Positions 18,586-26,943 of a stretch of 64,000 nt of DNA are shown piece after piece. The notes beneath the pieces are model-generated. The model made no database searches. It was not told where the DNA came from and saw only the letters and a program-made list of their open reading frames with translations. Position numbers and translations under genes: made by a program. Origin of the DNA: Flavobacteriales bacterium (GTDB lineage: Bacteria; Bacteroidota; Bacteroidia; Flavobacteriales_F; PHOS-HE28). The DNA lies in NCBI GenBank assembly GCA_016704485.1, contig JADJAA010000002.1, forward strand, positions 248,001 through 312,000, given 5' to 3'. How positions within the stretch are numbered: the stretch's first letter is position 1; the number at the start of each line of letters is the position of its first letter.

Positions 18586-19757
18586 TTTCCTAGACCCAAC
18601 CAAAGATTTATCTCCAAACTGGCGCCGATGAACGGACTACCGTAGATCGTGCTTTTCGTGGAACCATCGGACAGCGTGCTATCATGTTGCAACAATGCAC
18701 CACCAGCATTCAGCCGTATCATGCGGAATATACGGTAGCCATAGGCCAAATAGAGTGGTCGCCCTACCAAAGGTCCGGTCACTGGTTCCCCGTATTCGTT
18801 CTCTGTATTCTGCAGGAATATTCCGGCGGAAATTGAGCTGTTACTAAGGACCTTGCAGGTCATGGACCTACGACCCAACGGAATGCTGAGACCTAAGAAC
18901 GGTGCTTGACCGATGGAAAGATCGCTTGACCCGCCGCTATTGTAGATAGCTCCATAACCAGCGTTAAGCGCAATGATATTCTTCACTTTTGCTGTGGGTA
19001 CATCAGCCATGACGACCCGATCACGTAAGATCATCAACTCACGCGCTGCGTATGAACGTAATTCAGAATCGACCAAGGTCTTCAGTCCATCTATTCTTTC
19101 CCGGGCGAATTCGATCTTACGATCACCTTTATCTTCTTCTTCGGATCCTTTGATGGAGAATTTGGACATGCTCAGACGTGTTGCATCCATCTTGTCCAAC
19201 TTATCCTCTATGATCTGGGAGAAACCGGCGAAAGGAAGTTGGAGCCGCGTCCGGTAGTTGCTCATTCCGTTCGTCACGAGCAGGTTCATCTCTTCCATCA
19301 TTTGTCGCGTTGGTTTCAAGACCTTCGTCTTGTCACGTTTTATCTCGATGTTCTCATCCAAATAGGCACCGATCGCACTTGAAAGAGCATCTGCTACAGC
19401 GGTAGCGGCATCTTCAGGTACTGGCTCGTAGAATCCAAGCACCACGGTATAGTCGCTGTTCCCGTTCAAAAGTTCATCGACGTTAATAAGGAAACGGTGA
19501 TCACTGCTCCATTCCGACCGTTCCCAGCGACCTGTGTATAGCAAGCGCTTCATATCTACCCGATCGAAAAGCTGCAATTCAACTAATTGCAGACGATCGG
19601 CAACAGGCCCTGTCACCATCCATTTGGTCTCGGCGGGTAGGGGAAGACCTTCATTGAGCGCATTGCGCTCCGGGTCGAAAACAACAGACGCATGTTGCGC
19701 AGAAACAATTCCGCTAAGTCCAATAGCAGCAATAGATAGAAGTAATTTTAAGTCCAT
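18582..19757 (-). CDS. Uncharacterised envelope protein with C-terminal barrel-like domain
   Basis: I do not recognise a family. The start at 19757 (MDLKLLLSIAAIGLSG) gives a clean signal peptide ending at VSAQ; a start 3 codons earlier is also possible. The middle (about 120-240) is helical and charged. The last 130 residues alternate hydrophobic and polar residues, with phrases such as NIIALNAGYGAIYNSGG and AYGYRIFRMIRLNAGG, as in small outer membrane barrels. It overlaps the OmpA-family gene by 4 bp (ATGA), so the two products are probably made in equal amounts and may form a complex. Confidence 0.78.
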   Translation of the reverse strand: MDLKLLLSIAAIGLSGIVSAQHASVVFDPERNALNEGLPLPAETKWMVTGPVADRLQLVELQLFDRVDMKRLLYTGRWERSEWSSDHRFLINVDELLNGNSDYTVVLGFYEPVPEDAATAVADALSSAIGAYLDENIEIKRDKTKVLKPTRQMMEEMNLLVTNGMSNYRTRLQLPFAGFSQIIEDKLDKMDATRLSMSKFSIKGSEEEDKGDRKIEFARERIDGLKTLVDSELRSYAARELMILRDRVVMADVPTAKVKNIIALNAGYGAIYNSGGSSDLSIGQAPFLGLSIPLGRRSMTCKVLSNSSISAGIFLQNTENEYGEPVTGPLVGRPLYLAYGYRIFRMIRLNAGGALLQHDSTLSDGSTKSTIYGSPFIGASLEINLWLGLGK

Positions 19758-19766
19758 ATGGTTCAA

Positions 19767-20115
19767 GGAATTTCACAAGTGTGTCCATTCCGCTCATGGT
19801 ATCGGTAAGGCAGTTAGGCCAATGCACGAGATTACCTCGTCATGCAACGGTGCCTAACTACTACCGCTTTGTCCTAAGCGTGTTAGTAATGTACGCATTA
19901 TATAGCAAATTAAAAAATTGATCCGGAACAGGGAACCGAACTCACTTCGGTCCGGCAACGATCGATCCGACCAGTAGATCAGGCTTTGATCGCTCTCTGC
20001 AAGTCATCTTCAGGAAGCGGGTCATGAAATTCGATCCTTGAATTTGAAAGGCGAGCTGGTGTTCTCTTACGCGGTGGAAATGATGTGTGTACCCCAATAT
20101 GTACTAGCTGAAAAA
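19767..20115. other. Intergenic region before the S9 peptidase terminator
   Basis: About 350 bp. On the minus strand a GTG-started frame of 46 codons (19979-20119) has protein-like composition (ends LPEDDLQRAIKA) but starts inside the neighbouring terminator, so it is more likely a gene remnant or chance than a gene. The rest, including the promoter of the 19757 gene, shows nothing further. Confidence 0.4.
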
Positions 20116-20152
20116 GCACAAGGCCCGATGCGATGAACATCGGGCCTTGTGC
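20111..20152 (-). terminator. Rho-independent terminator of the S9 peptidase gene
   Basis: A perfect 15-bp stem (20116-20130 with 20138-20152) and a 7-nt loop. On the minus strand it is followed by a run of five T (AAAAA on plus at 20111-20115). It lies 19 bp past the stop codon of the peptidase gene. Confidence 0.9.
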
Positions 20153-20171
20153 CTATGATCTTTGTCGGATG

Positions 20172-22352
20172 CTAATGTGTTCCAGTAGCTGAGAATTTCG
20201 GAGTTACTCCAATATTCTGGAAAAAGAACGCCCATTTATCGGCCTGTTCAGAAATGACCATGCTCGTTGGCTTACCGGCACCATGTCCTGCGTTGGTCTC
20301 AACGCGGATCAACACAGGAGCATTGCCTTCTTGTGCTGGCTGTAGTGTGCTGATGAATTTGAAGCTGTGCGCCGGTACCACACGGTCATCATGATCTGCT
20401 GTCATCACCATCGTGGCAGGATAAGATGCAGGTTCAATATTATGCAGTGGGGAATACGCACGCAAATAGTCGAACTCCTCCTTACTGTTATCTGCATTGC
20501 CATACTCCGGCGTCCATCCGAAGCCTGCAGTGAATTTCTGGAACCGTAGCATATCCATTACTCCAACTGCCGGGAATGCAACGCTGAATAACTCGGGGCG
20601 CTGAGTGATCACAGCTCCAACGAGCAGGCCACCGTTGCTACCCCCTTCGATTGCCAATTTTTTGCTGCTCGTCCAATTGTTCTTGATCAAGTATTCCGCG
20701 GCGGCAATGAAGTCATCGAATACGTTCTGCTTTTTCTCTTTCATGCCTGCCTTATGCCAATCTTCACCATACTCGCCACCACCGCGCAAATTGGCCAAAG
20801 CGAATACGCCTCCTTGTTCCAATAGGATCATGCGGCTTGTACTGAAACTTGGGCTCAAGCTAATGTTGAATCCACCATAGGCGTAAAGCAAAGCAGGGTT
20901 CTTTCCGTTCTTTTCCAGCCCTTTCTTATGGACGATGAACATTGGCACTTTAGTACCATCCAAACTCGTGTAGAATACTTGTTCGGTCACGAATTGGTCC
21001 GGATCGAATTTAAGTTCAGGCCGGAAATACACTTCACTTTTACCTGTTGCATAATCATATTTGTAGGTCGTGCCAGGGTCGGTGAATGAAGTATAACTGT
21101 AGAACGAATAGGTGTCACCGCGCTTCCCACCGAAGCCTCCCGCAGTGCCTAGGCCGGGTAGCTCAATGACCGTCTCATTGGTGCCGTCCATATCGTAGCG
21201 CATCACGCGTGTGGTCACATCCTTCAGGTAATGGGCGAACAGTTTACCGCCACCAATGCTCACACTTTCAAGCAGCATGTCCTTGGCTGGGATGATGTTC
21301 TTCCATGCCTCTTTTTCAGGATGTGAAGGATCCACACTGACGAGCCTGTAATTCGGTGCGTCCACATCCGTCATTACAAGAAGGTGCTTACTCTTCGGAT
21401 CAAAGTCGATGATGCTCGTCTTATGATCGAATCCCGTTTGCAAGGGTGTCCAAGGCGCGCCCGGCTTCGGTATGCCGCCACTGCGCAGGTCGAAGTAATA
21501 CTGTTCAAATCCATCCGTTCCCGTGGAGATATATAATGTCGCGAACTCTTCGCCTTCAGTAACGCTCACTCCCATATATAGGAGTGGTTCTTCCTTGTCC
21601 TCATAGACCAGAACATCATTCTCTTGAGGCTGGCCCATGGTATGGTAGTAGACCTTTTGCCATTCATTCGATGCGCTTAGTTCGGTCCCTTTCGTAGGCT
21701 CTGGATAGCGGCTGTAGAAGAACCCGTTCTTGAACCACGCCACCCCACTGAATTTGGCCCATTTCAATACATCAGGCAGTTCTTTCATGGTCTTCAGGTC
21801 CCAAAGGATAATGTCCTGCCAATCACTTCCTGCCTTTTGCACACTAACCGCCATATACTTATCATCATTGCTGGCTCCCATCAGACCAATACTCGTGGTA
21901 CCCTTTGTATCAATTTCATTCGGGTCGATGAAGACCTGATCCTCGCCATCGATCCCCTTCCTTACATAGATCACGCTTTGGTTCTGTAGACCACTGTTGC
22001 GGTACTGAAAAAATAGGTCGCCCACCTTCGTCGGTGCACTCACTTTTGGAAAGTTGAACAGTTCTTCATAACGCTGCGCAATGGAATCGCGATAGGGGAT
22101 CTTATCGAGATACGCATTGGTAACGGCATTCTGTGCCTTTACCCATTCCGCGGTCTCCTTGGATGTGTCGTTCTCCAACCAGCGATAGGGGTCGGCTACG
22201 AATGTTCCGTGCAAGGTGTCACCTGCCGCTGCATCAGCACGTGTAGTGGGGTAATCGAGATCTTTTTTCACGGGTACGGATGTGTCGCTCTGTTCACATG
22301 AGACAAAGCAAAGTGTGGATAGAGGAACTACTAGGAATGAAAGGTTGCGCAT
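20172..22352 (-). CDS. Prolyl oligopeptidase family serine peptidase (S9A), lipoprotein
   Basis: A 726-aa S9A peptidase. The N-terminus has a lipoprotein signal ending in CFVSC, so it is probably anchored to a membrane in the periplasm. A seven-bladed propeller (about 80-440) precedes the alpha/beta hydrolase domain. Catalytic residues are S572 in GGSNGG, the aspartate at 655 or 656 in DHDDRVVP, and H690 in AGHGAG. It cleaves short proline-containing peptides. It is a single-gene transcript with its own TACATTTG promoter element and a strong terminator. Confidence 0.95.
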   Translation of the reverse strand: MRNLSFLVVPLSTLCFVSCEQSDTSVPVKKDLDYPTTRADAAAGDTLHGTFVADPYRWLENDTSKETAEWVKAQNAVTNAYLDKIPYRDSIAQRYEELFNFPKVSAPTKVGDLFFQYRNSGLQNQSVIYVRKGIDGEDQVFIDPNEIDTKGTTSIGLMGASNDDKYMAVSVQKAGSDWQDIILWDLKTMKELPDVLKWAKFSGVAWFKNGFFYSRYPEPTKGTELSASNEWQKVYYHTMGQPQENDVLVYEDKEEPLLYMGVSVTEGEEFATLYISTGTDGFEQYYFDLRSGGIPKPGAPWTPLQTGFDHKTSIIDFDPKSKHLLVMTDVDAPNYRLVSVDPSHPEKEAWKNIIPAKDMLLESVSIGGGKLFAHYLKDVTTRVMRYDMDGTNETVIELPGLGTAGGFGGKRGDTYSFYSYTSFTDPGTTYKYDYATGKSEVYFRPELKFDPDQFVTEQVFYTSLDGTKVPMFIVHKKGLEKNGKNPALLYAYGGFNISLSPSFSTSRMILLEQGGVFALANLRGGGEYGEDWHKAGMKEKKQNVFDDFIAAAEYLIKNNWTSSKKLAIEGGSNGGLLVGAVITQRPELFSVAFPAVGVMDMLRFQKFTAGFGWTPEYGNADNSKEEFDYLRAYSPLHNIEPASYPATMVMTADHDDRVVPAHSFKFISTLQPAQEGNAPVLIRVETNAGHGAGKPTSMVISEQADKWAFFFQNIGVTPKFSATGTH

Positions 22353-22386
22353 GTCAATTCAGGCCGGCCAATTAGCAGGTCGAGCG

Positions 22387-22394
22387 CAAATGTA
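22387..22394 (-). promoter_or_regulatory. TAnnTTTG promoter element of the S9 peptidase gene
   Basis: TACATTTG on the minus strand, 34 bp upstream of the peptidase ATG, matches the Bacteroidota -7 consensus TAnnTTTG. No clear -33 TTG-type box was seen upstream. Confidence 0.45.
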
Positions 22395-22435
22395 GAGCGT
22401 GTGGAGTTGGGTGCGGTTCCGGCTGTTCGGTACGA

Positions 22436-23752
22436 TCAAGCACGTTTCAACTTGACGATCGGCGTAGAGACTATTTCATACACTGTGCCTGGACCGCTAG
22501 CAAGTTCCACCGTAGCATCCAATTGCTCGGCCAACGTATGGATCAGTTCCATGCCCAAGGTTTCTGGACGGGACCAGCGGCTGCGATCAGGCAGACCTAT
22601 GCCGTTGTCTCCGATGCGCAAGGAAATTCCTGTTAGCTGATCACCATAGATATGCACCATGATCACACCCTCCTTTCTATCCTTGAATGCATATTTGAGC
22701 GAGTTCGAAATGATCTCGTTGATCATCAGCCCTAGTGGGATCAGCGTATCGACACTCAAAGTTGGGACTTCGATCTTAATGTCCAGATCAAGTTTCATAT
22801 CGATCGTATAGGCGGCACAGATATCGCGGATCAATTGATCCAGGTAGCTGCTTACATCGATATTCGCTAAGTCCTTGCTTAAGTAAGTCTGTTCGTGTAC
22901 CAGCGCCATAGCGCTAACGCGGTTCACGCATTCGTTGAACATTTCGTTCGTTCGTTCATCTTCTACCTGGTCCATTTGGAACCGGATCAGGCTCTTTACG
23001 ATCTGCAGGTTGTTCTTCACGCGGTGATGGATCTCCTTTATCATTACCTCCTTCTCCTCTTTGCTCAACATGGTCTCGAGCAATTCCTTGTTCGTGCTTT
23101 CCAGATTTTGTTTTGCGGTGGCAAGTTGTTCCGAACGGGAACGGGCCTCTATCAATAATCGGTTGCTGATGCCCACCAACCAGGCGAAAACAACTGCGAA
23201 CAAACAAGCCGTTATCAAAAGAAATTGTGCTTCGTTCCAACGGGCGCTTAAAGTGCCTGTATGCCGACTGATACCCTGTTCATGGACACTACGTGCAGTA
23301 CGGTCCACCACTTTTTGTGCACGCTGTACCATGATCTGGAATACGGCTTCCGTCGCTCTTGCTTGGGTCACATCCATGCCTGGCTGCATGGCATCGCGAT
23401 GAAGAGAGTCCGCCAAAGTGAGAACGGGGGTCAAAGAGCTGATCAATCGATCCATTCCGGGGGCATCCGAGTAAAGTTTTTGCGTCAGAACTACGTTATC
23501 ATTCAGAACTTTCAACTCATTGGCCCACTTGTACTGCCGCGACTCCACATCCACACGATGGACCAATCCTAATTGATGGATCGCGTCGTTCAGCTCGGTC
23601 AGCTCATCCAACAGCCGCACTTCATGTGCGATACGGGACTGAAGTTCGCGTGAACGGGACATCAATGAAATCCCATAAACGATGAATGCAATGGATAACA
23701 AAGCAGCCACGAAGGGCCATTTGCGCCAGGAAAGGGATGAAGGTTTGAACAT
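22436..23752 (-). CDS. Membrane sensor histidine kinase (HisKA_2 type)
   Basis: From ATG 23752 the protein has 438 residues (a start 6 codons earlier is possible). Two membrane helices (about 14-32 and 178-198) enclose a periplasmic four-helix domain resembling CHASE3. A cytoplasmic helix leads to the HisKA_2 dimerisation domain with the phospho-acceptor in KEIHHRVKNN (H242/H243). A HATPase_c domain follows, with N-box INEIISNSLKYAF and G-box GDNGIGLP. HisKA_2 kinases phosphorylate unlinked receivers. The free-standing receiver at 25463-25837 is the nearest candidate partner. The signal sensed is unknown. Confidence 0.92.
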   Translation of the reverse strand: MFKPSSLSWRKWPFVAALLSIAFIVYGISLMSRSRELQSRIAHEVRLLDELTELNDAIHQLGLVHRVDVESRQYKWANELKVLNDNVVLTQKLYSDAPGMDRLISSLTPVLTLADSLHRDAMQPGMDVTQARATEAVFQIMVQRAQKVVDRTARSVHEQGISRHTGTLSARWNEAQFLLITACLFAVVFAWLVGISNRLLIEARSRSEQLATAKQNLESTNKELLETMLSKEEKEVMIKEIHHRVKNNLQIVKSLIRFQMDQVEDERTNEMFNECVNRVSAMALVHEQTYLSKDLANIDVSSYLDQLIRDICAAYTIDMKLDLDIKIEVPTLSVDTLIPLGLMINEIISNSLKYAFKDRKEGVIMVHIYGDQLTGISLRIGDNGIGLPDRSRWSRPETLGMELIHTLAEQLDATVELASGPGTVYEIVSTPIVKLKRA

Positions 23753-23900
23753 GTTACCGACACCTTTCAACGGAAATAAGCGAAGGTTGGTTACGCAGCG
23801 ATCACTCTGATCTCCACACCAGAAACGCGATGATGAGATGACTTGATGCCCTAGCGGGTTGTTCTAACGGTTCGCGACTTAGTAACGGATCAACGGATGG

Positions 23901-24449
23901 CTATTCATTACCGACCCTGATCCGAGAGCAGAAATCCTGCATTACCTTGAGCACACGATCATTTGCGGACTCCTTGGCATTGCTGTATAGCTTCACTAAG
24001 TTGGAATGAGCCATCCGTATAGGAGGGTCGATGGGGGCCGTACTTATGGTAAGCAGGCCCAGATCGATCGCGGCGCGATTGGTGCCATGATTTCCCTTAT
24101 GGATGAATTCCGTAACAAGGACCGTGCATTCACCGGCATGCGTATTGATCAGGATCTTATATCCGATGACCCCCATACTTTCTTCTCTCATACTAAGCTG
24201 ATCGGACCTGAAGTTTACACGGGCTATGGCCTCGATGATGCCGGATTCACGATCGCTGCGGATCAATTGGGCACCCGGCTCTTTTCCGAAGGTCCATTTG
24301 TACGACTCCATCGCCTTGTCGAACAACTGAAGTGTATTCAGTGGAACGCTGACCGATCTGGTGACGGTCAATGCTACAGGAACATCCGTTGATATGGGCT
24401 GTGTGACACCAGTATAGGTGGACAATACGAATAGGAATATGGAAAGCAT
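23901..24449 (-). CDS. DUF4468-type secreted protein (TBP-like fold)
   Basis: A start at 24449 (MLSIFLFVLSTYTG) gives a signal peptide and a 182-aa product; the longer frame adds 49 residues that look non-coding. The mature part resembles the DUF4468 domain common in Bacteroidota, with ELFDKAMESYKWTFG-like opening, alternating strands, and a late helix. Its role is unknown. It is divergent from the NYN gene, with 77 bp between the two starts. Confidence 0.7.
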   Translation of the reverse strand: MLSIFLFVLSTYTGVTQPISTDVPVALTVTRSVSVPLNTLQLFDKAMESYKWTFGKEPGAQLIRSDRESGIIEAIARVNFRSDQLSMREESMGVIGYKILINTHAGECTVLVTEFIHKGNHGTNRAAIDLGLLTISTAPIDPPIRMAHSNLVKLYSNAKESANDRVLKVMQDFCSRIRVGNE

Positions 24450-24496
24450 ACGGCTCACGTGGCGTAAGTTAAAGGGGATAAGCCCAAGTGGGAGGT

Positions 24497-24504
24497 TACC
24501 TTTG
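24497..24504 (+). promoter_or_regulatory. TAnnTTTG promoter element of the NYN gene
   Basis: TACCTTTG matches the Bacteroidota -7 consensus and lies 22 bp before the ATG. No good -33 box was found. Confidence 0.5.
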
Positions 24505-24526
24505 TAGTAAAATAACATAACATTAA

Positions 24527-25459
24527 ATGGAAAAGACCATTCAGGGCAGCCATTCTTTAAAGGTGGGTGTTTTCTATGACGGAAGCTATTATACACATGT
24601 CAGCAACTACTATAACTATGTTCATCCTCATCATCGGCGTTTACATATCGGAGGGTTGCATGACTTTGTGAAACACATGGTGGCTGAGCGTGAAGGAACC
24701 AAACCGAATCTGTGCCATATTATTGATGCTCATTTTTTTCGAGGAAGGTTCAGTGCGCGCGATGCCAATGACAAACCCAACCAATTGTACTACGATCGGG
24801 TCTTCGATGACGTTCTGATGTACAACAATGTGCAGAGTCATTATTTGCCGGTAAAGGACCAGCAAGGGCGTAAAAGGGAAAAGGGTGTTGATGTGCTCAT
24901 GGCCCTTGAGACGTACGAGCTGTGCATGTTGAAGCGCTATGATGTTGTCGTACTTGTAGCGTGCGATGGAGATCATGTTCCCTTGGTTCGCAAATTGCAT
25001 GCCTTAGGTTGTAAGACCATGCTAATGGGCTGGGATTATGAATACACGGATCAGGAAACAGGAGAGCAACAGACCACGAAGACCAGCACAGACCTCTGGA
25101 ATGAAGTGAGTTGGCCTTTGCCCATGCACGACCTGATCGAAGAAGGACTACAAAGCGATGATCCTGTAGTTCGGGAGATGTTCGTATTGCGAGAGACCAT
25201 AGCGCGTGAGTTCGATGAGGAGTCTCAAGAACCCATGACCTTTGATCCTGAGGATCGCCGAACGAGTGATGTAATGAGCTTACATAGCGGATATGGGTTC
25301 ATCCGGTTCCCGGAGAATAATCTGTTCTTCATCCACGATGATCTGGTCAACGCTGAGTTCACGGATCTGCAGATAGGTGATCAAGTGGAATTCTCCGTTG
25401 CCGTCAACAATCGCGGTCAGCGTGTGGCCAGAGAGGTCAAACGGATCGTGGAAGCGTGA
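24527..25459 (+). CDS. NYN-domain (PIN-like) protein with cold-shock-like C-terminal domain
   Basis: A 310-aa cytoplasmic protein. Residues about 13-190 form a NYN/LabA-type nuclease-like domain with the expected acidic residues: VFYDGSYY (D17), then KGVDVLMALE and VACDGDHVPLV. The last 65 residues (about 245-308) look like a cold-shock/S1-type OB fold: SGYGFIRFPENNLFFIHDDL, then IGDQVEFSV. The architecture suggests an RNA-binding, RNA-cleaving protein. Its targets are unknown. The gene stands alone, convergent with the receiver gene 3 bp downstream. Confidence 0.88.
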   Translation: MEKTIQGSHSLKVGVFYDGSYYTHVSNYYNYVHPHHRRLHIGGLHDFVKHMVAEREGTKPNLCHIIDAHFFRGRFSARDANDKPNQLYYDRVFDDVLMYNNVQSHYLPVKDQQGRKREKGVDVLMALETYELCMLKRYDVVVLVACDGDHVPLVRKLHALGCKTMLMGWDYEYTDQETGEQQTTKTSTDLWNEVSWPLPMHDLIEEGLQSDDPVVREMFVLRETIAREFDEESQEPMTFDPEDRRTSDVMSLHSGYGFIRFPENNLFFIHDDLVNAEFTDLQIGDQVEFSVAVNNRGQRVAREVKRIVEA

Positions 25460-25462
25460 GTA

Positions 25463-25837
25463 TTATCCAATATCCTTCTGTGCCAGCATTTCGAGCATCT
25501 CCTCCAACGAATCCGTATTGATAGGTTTTGTAAGGTAATCACACCCCTTCAACTTATGGATCGCTTCAATGATCTCCGGGCTGGTGCTCGCGGAAAGGAA
25601 TAGGATAGGGATTGGATCTACGGCATGGATCTCCTGCGCTAGTTCCAAACCGGTCTTCGTCCCGCGTAAGTAAATGTCCATGAGGATGATGTCCGGTCTA
25701 TCCTTGGCCAAAAGATCCATAGCCTGTTCAAAACTCCGTGCGGTACCAAGAACATCAAAACCCAATCGCTGGAGTTGCATGCGATAGCCAAGGGAAATAA
25801 TGGCCTCGTCCTCTACGATGATGATCTTCTTCTTCAT
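25463..25837 (-). CDS. Single-domain response regulator (CheY-like receiver)
   Basis: Start at 25837 (MKKKIIIVEDEA) is chosen because the 37 residues before it lie outside the receiver fold. The product of 124 residues has the acidic pocket (E10, D11), phospho-acceptor D54 in LMDIYLRG, a Ser switch in LFLSAS and the invariant Lys in YLTKP. There is no output domain, so it acts by protein contact or as a phosphorelay. The HisKA_2 kinase 1.7 kb away is the likely donor, by family habit and proximity. Confidence 0.93.
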   Translation of the reverse strand: MKKKIIIVEDEAIISLGYRMQLQRLGFDVLGTARSFEQAMDLLAKDRPDIILMDIYLRGTKTGLELAQEIHAVDPIPILFLSASTSPEIIEAIHKLKGCDYLTKPINTDSLEEMLEMLAQKDIG

Positions 25838-26028
25838 GTATCCGGGAGGTGGAATTGCAGGATAACCGTGGTAAATATAGGTGACCATGGTGAAATGGCC
25901 TTGAATGGCCTCAGTTCTGCTCAATAAGCGGTATTCGGATCGGTTCATCGGAAAGTGGCTTACAATGAACCATTTGTTCGGTGCAGTGTACGGGAGGTTG
26001 CATGTTAGCTCAACTACGGTCTTTCGCT

Positions 26029-26925
26029 ATGCTTTCACCTCTGCAATTCCTGCAGCGGGATGCACGCCATTTCCAGATCCTCTTTCTTGGCATCTTTTTG
26101 ATCTACGGCACATTGGAGTTGCAGTGGGACACTGAATGGATCCGGTATTTCACCTTGATGGGAACCTGTCTTATCGTACAGACAGTATTTATTGAATGGA
26201 AGGGTATGCCTTGGACGGCGTTGAAAAGTGCAGCAATTACCGGGCTTGGTCTCTGTTTGTTGTTCCATGCCACGAGCATTTCCACATTGGTTCTGGCAGC
26301 TTCAATTGCCATATCATCAAAGTTTCTTGTGCGTATTAAAGGCAAGCATGTTCTCAATCCTGCCAACATTGGGATCGTTGGTGCGCTTCTCCTTGCGGAT
26401 GATGCTTGGGTCAGTCCTGGACAATGGGGCTCAGGTCCTGCGTTGGTTTTCCTGGTCGCTGCCGCAGGGTTGATGGTCCTACTTCGCGTAGGGCGCATTG
26501 ACACTAGTGTCGCGTTCTTATTGACGTTCTCCTTGCTTGACCTGGGTAGAACAGTTCTTTACCTCGGTTGGGGCATGGATGTTTGGGCGCATCGCCTGAT
26601 GAATGGGTCATTATTGCTGTTCACATTCTTCATGATCACCGACCCCATGACCACTCCGAATGCGACGAAAGCGCGCATTGTCTGGAGCATATTGATCGCG
26701 GTCATCACGTTTGCAATCAGCACGTTTGCATACATACATACCGCTCCTGTATGGGCATTGGCCGTGTTATGTTCCATTACACCGATCCTTGACCTAGCCT
26801 TCAAAGGCGAGCGCTTCAGCTGGCTACCAGGAACGAACGATAACAGCAGCACTGGATCGACCGGAACCCATGGGAGGTCCGGCGTTCCGTCAATGACCTC
26901 CAGCATAATTCCGATCAAACCATAA
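26029..26925 (+). CDS. RnfD/NqrB-like (UnbU-type) membrane protein
   Basis: The start MLSPLQFLQRDARHFQ at 26029 matches the usual N-terminus of this family; ATG 26002 and GTG 25981 are alternatives. The product of 298 aa has about eight membrane helices. Motifs HVLNPANIGI and FFMITDPMTTP correspond to flavin-binding and substrate regions in RnfD/NqrB, including the threonine (TDPMTTP) that carries covalent FMN in those proteins. The annotation UnbU (first named near enediyne clusters) applies to this family. It is followed 18 bp later by a DUF2330 gene, so the two probably work together in membrane redox chemistry. Confidence 0.82.
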   Translation: MLSPLQFLQRDARHFQILFLGIFLIYGTLELQWDTEWIRYFTLMGTCLIVQTVFIEWKGMPWTALKSAAITGLGLCLLFHATSISTLVLAASIAISSKFLVRIKGKHVLNPANIGIVGALLLADDAWVSPGQWGSGPALVFLVAAAGLMVLLRVGRIDTSVAFLLTFSLLDLGRTVLYLGWGMDVWAHRLMNGSLLLFTFFMITDPMTTPNATKARIVWSILIAVITFAISTFAYIHTAPVWALAVLCSITPILDLAFKGERFSWLPGTNDNSSTGSTGTHGRSGVPSMTSSIIPIKP

Positions 26926-26943
26926 CAGAACGACACCTACACA

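Noticed and set aside
24006..24392. 128-aa plus-strand frame over the DUF4468 gene
   Set aside because: It is antisense to a gene with signal peptide and family-like pattern, and has no recognisable domain.
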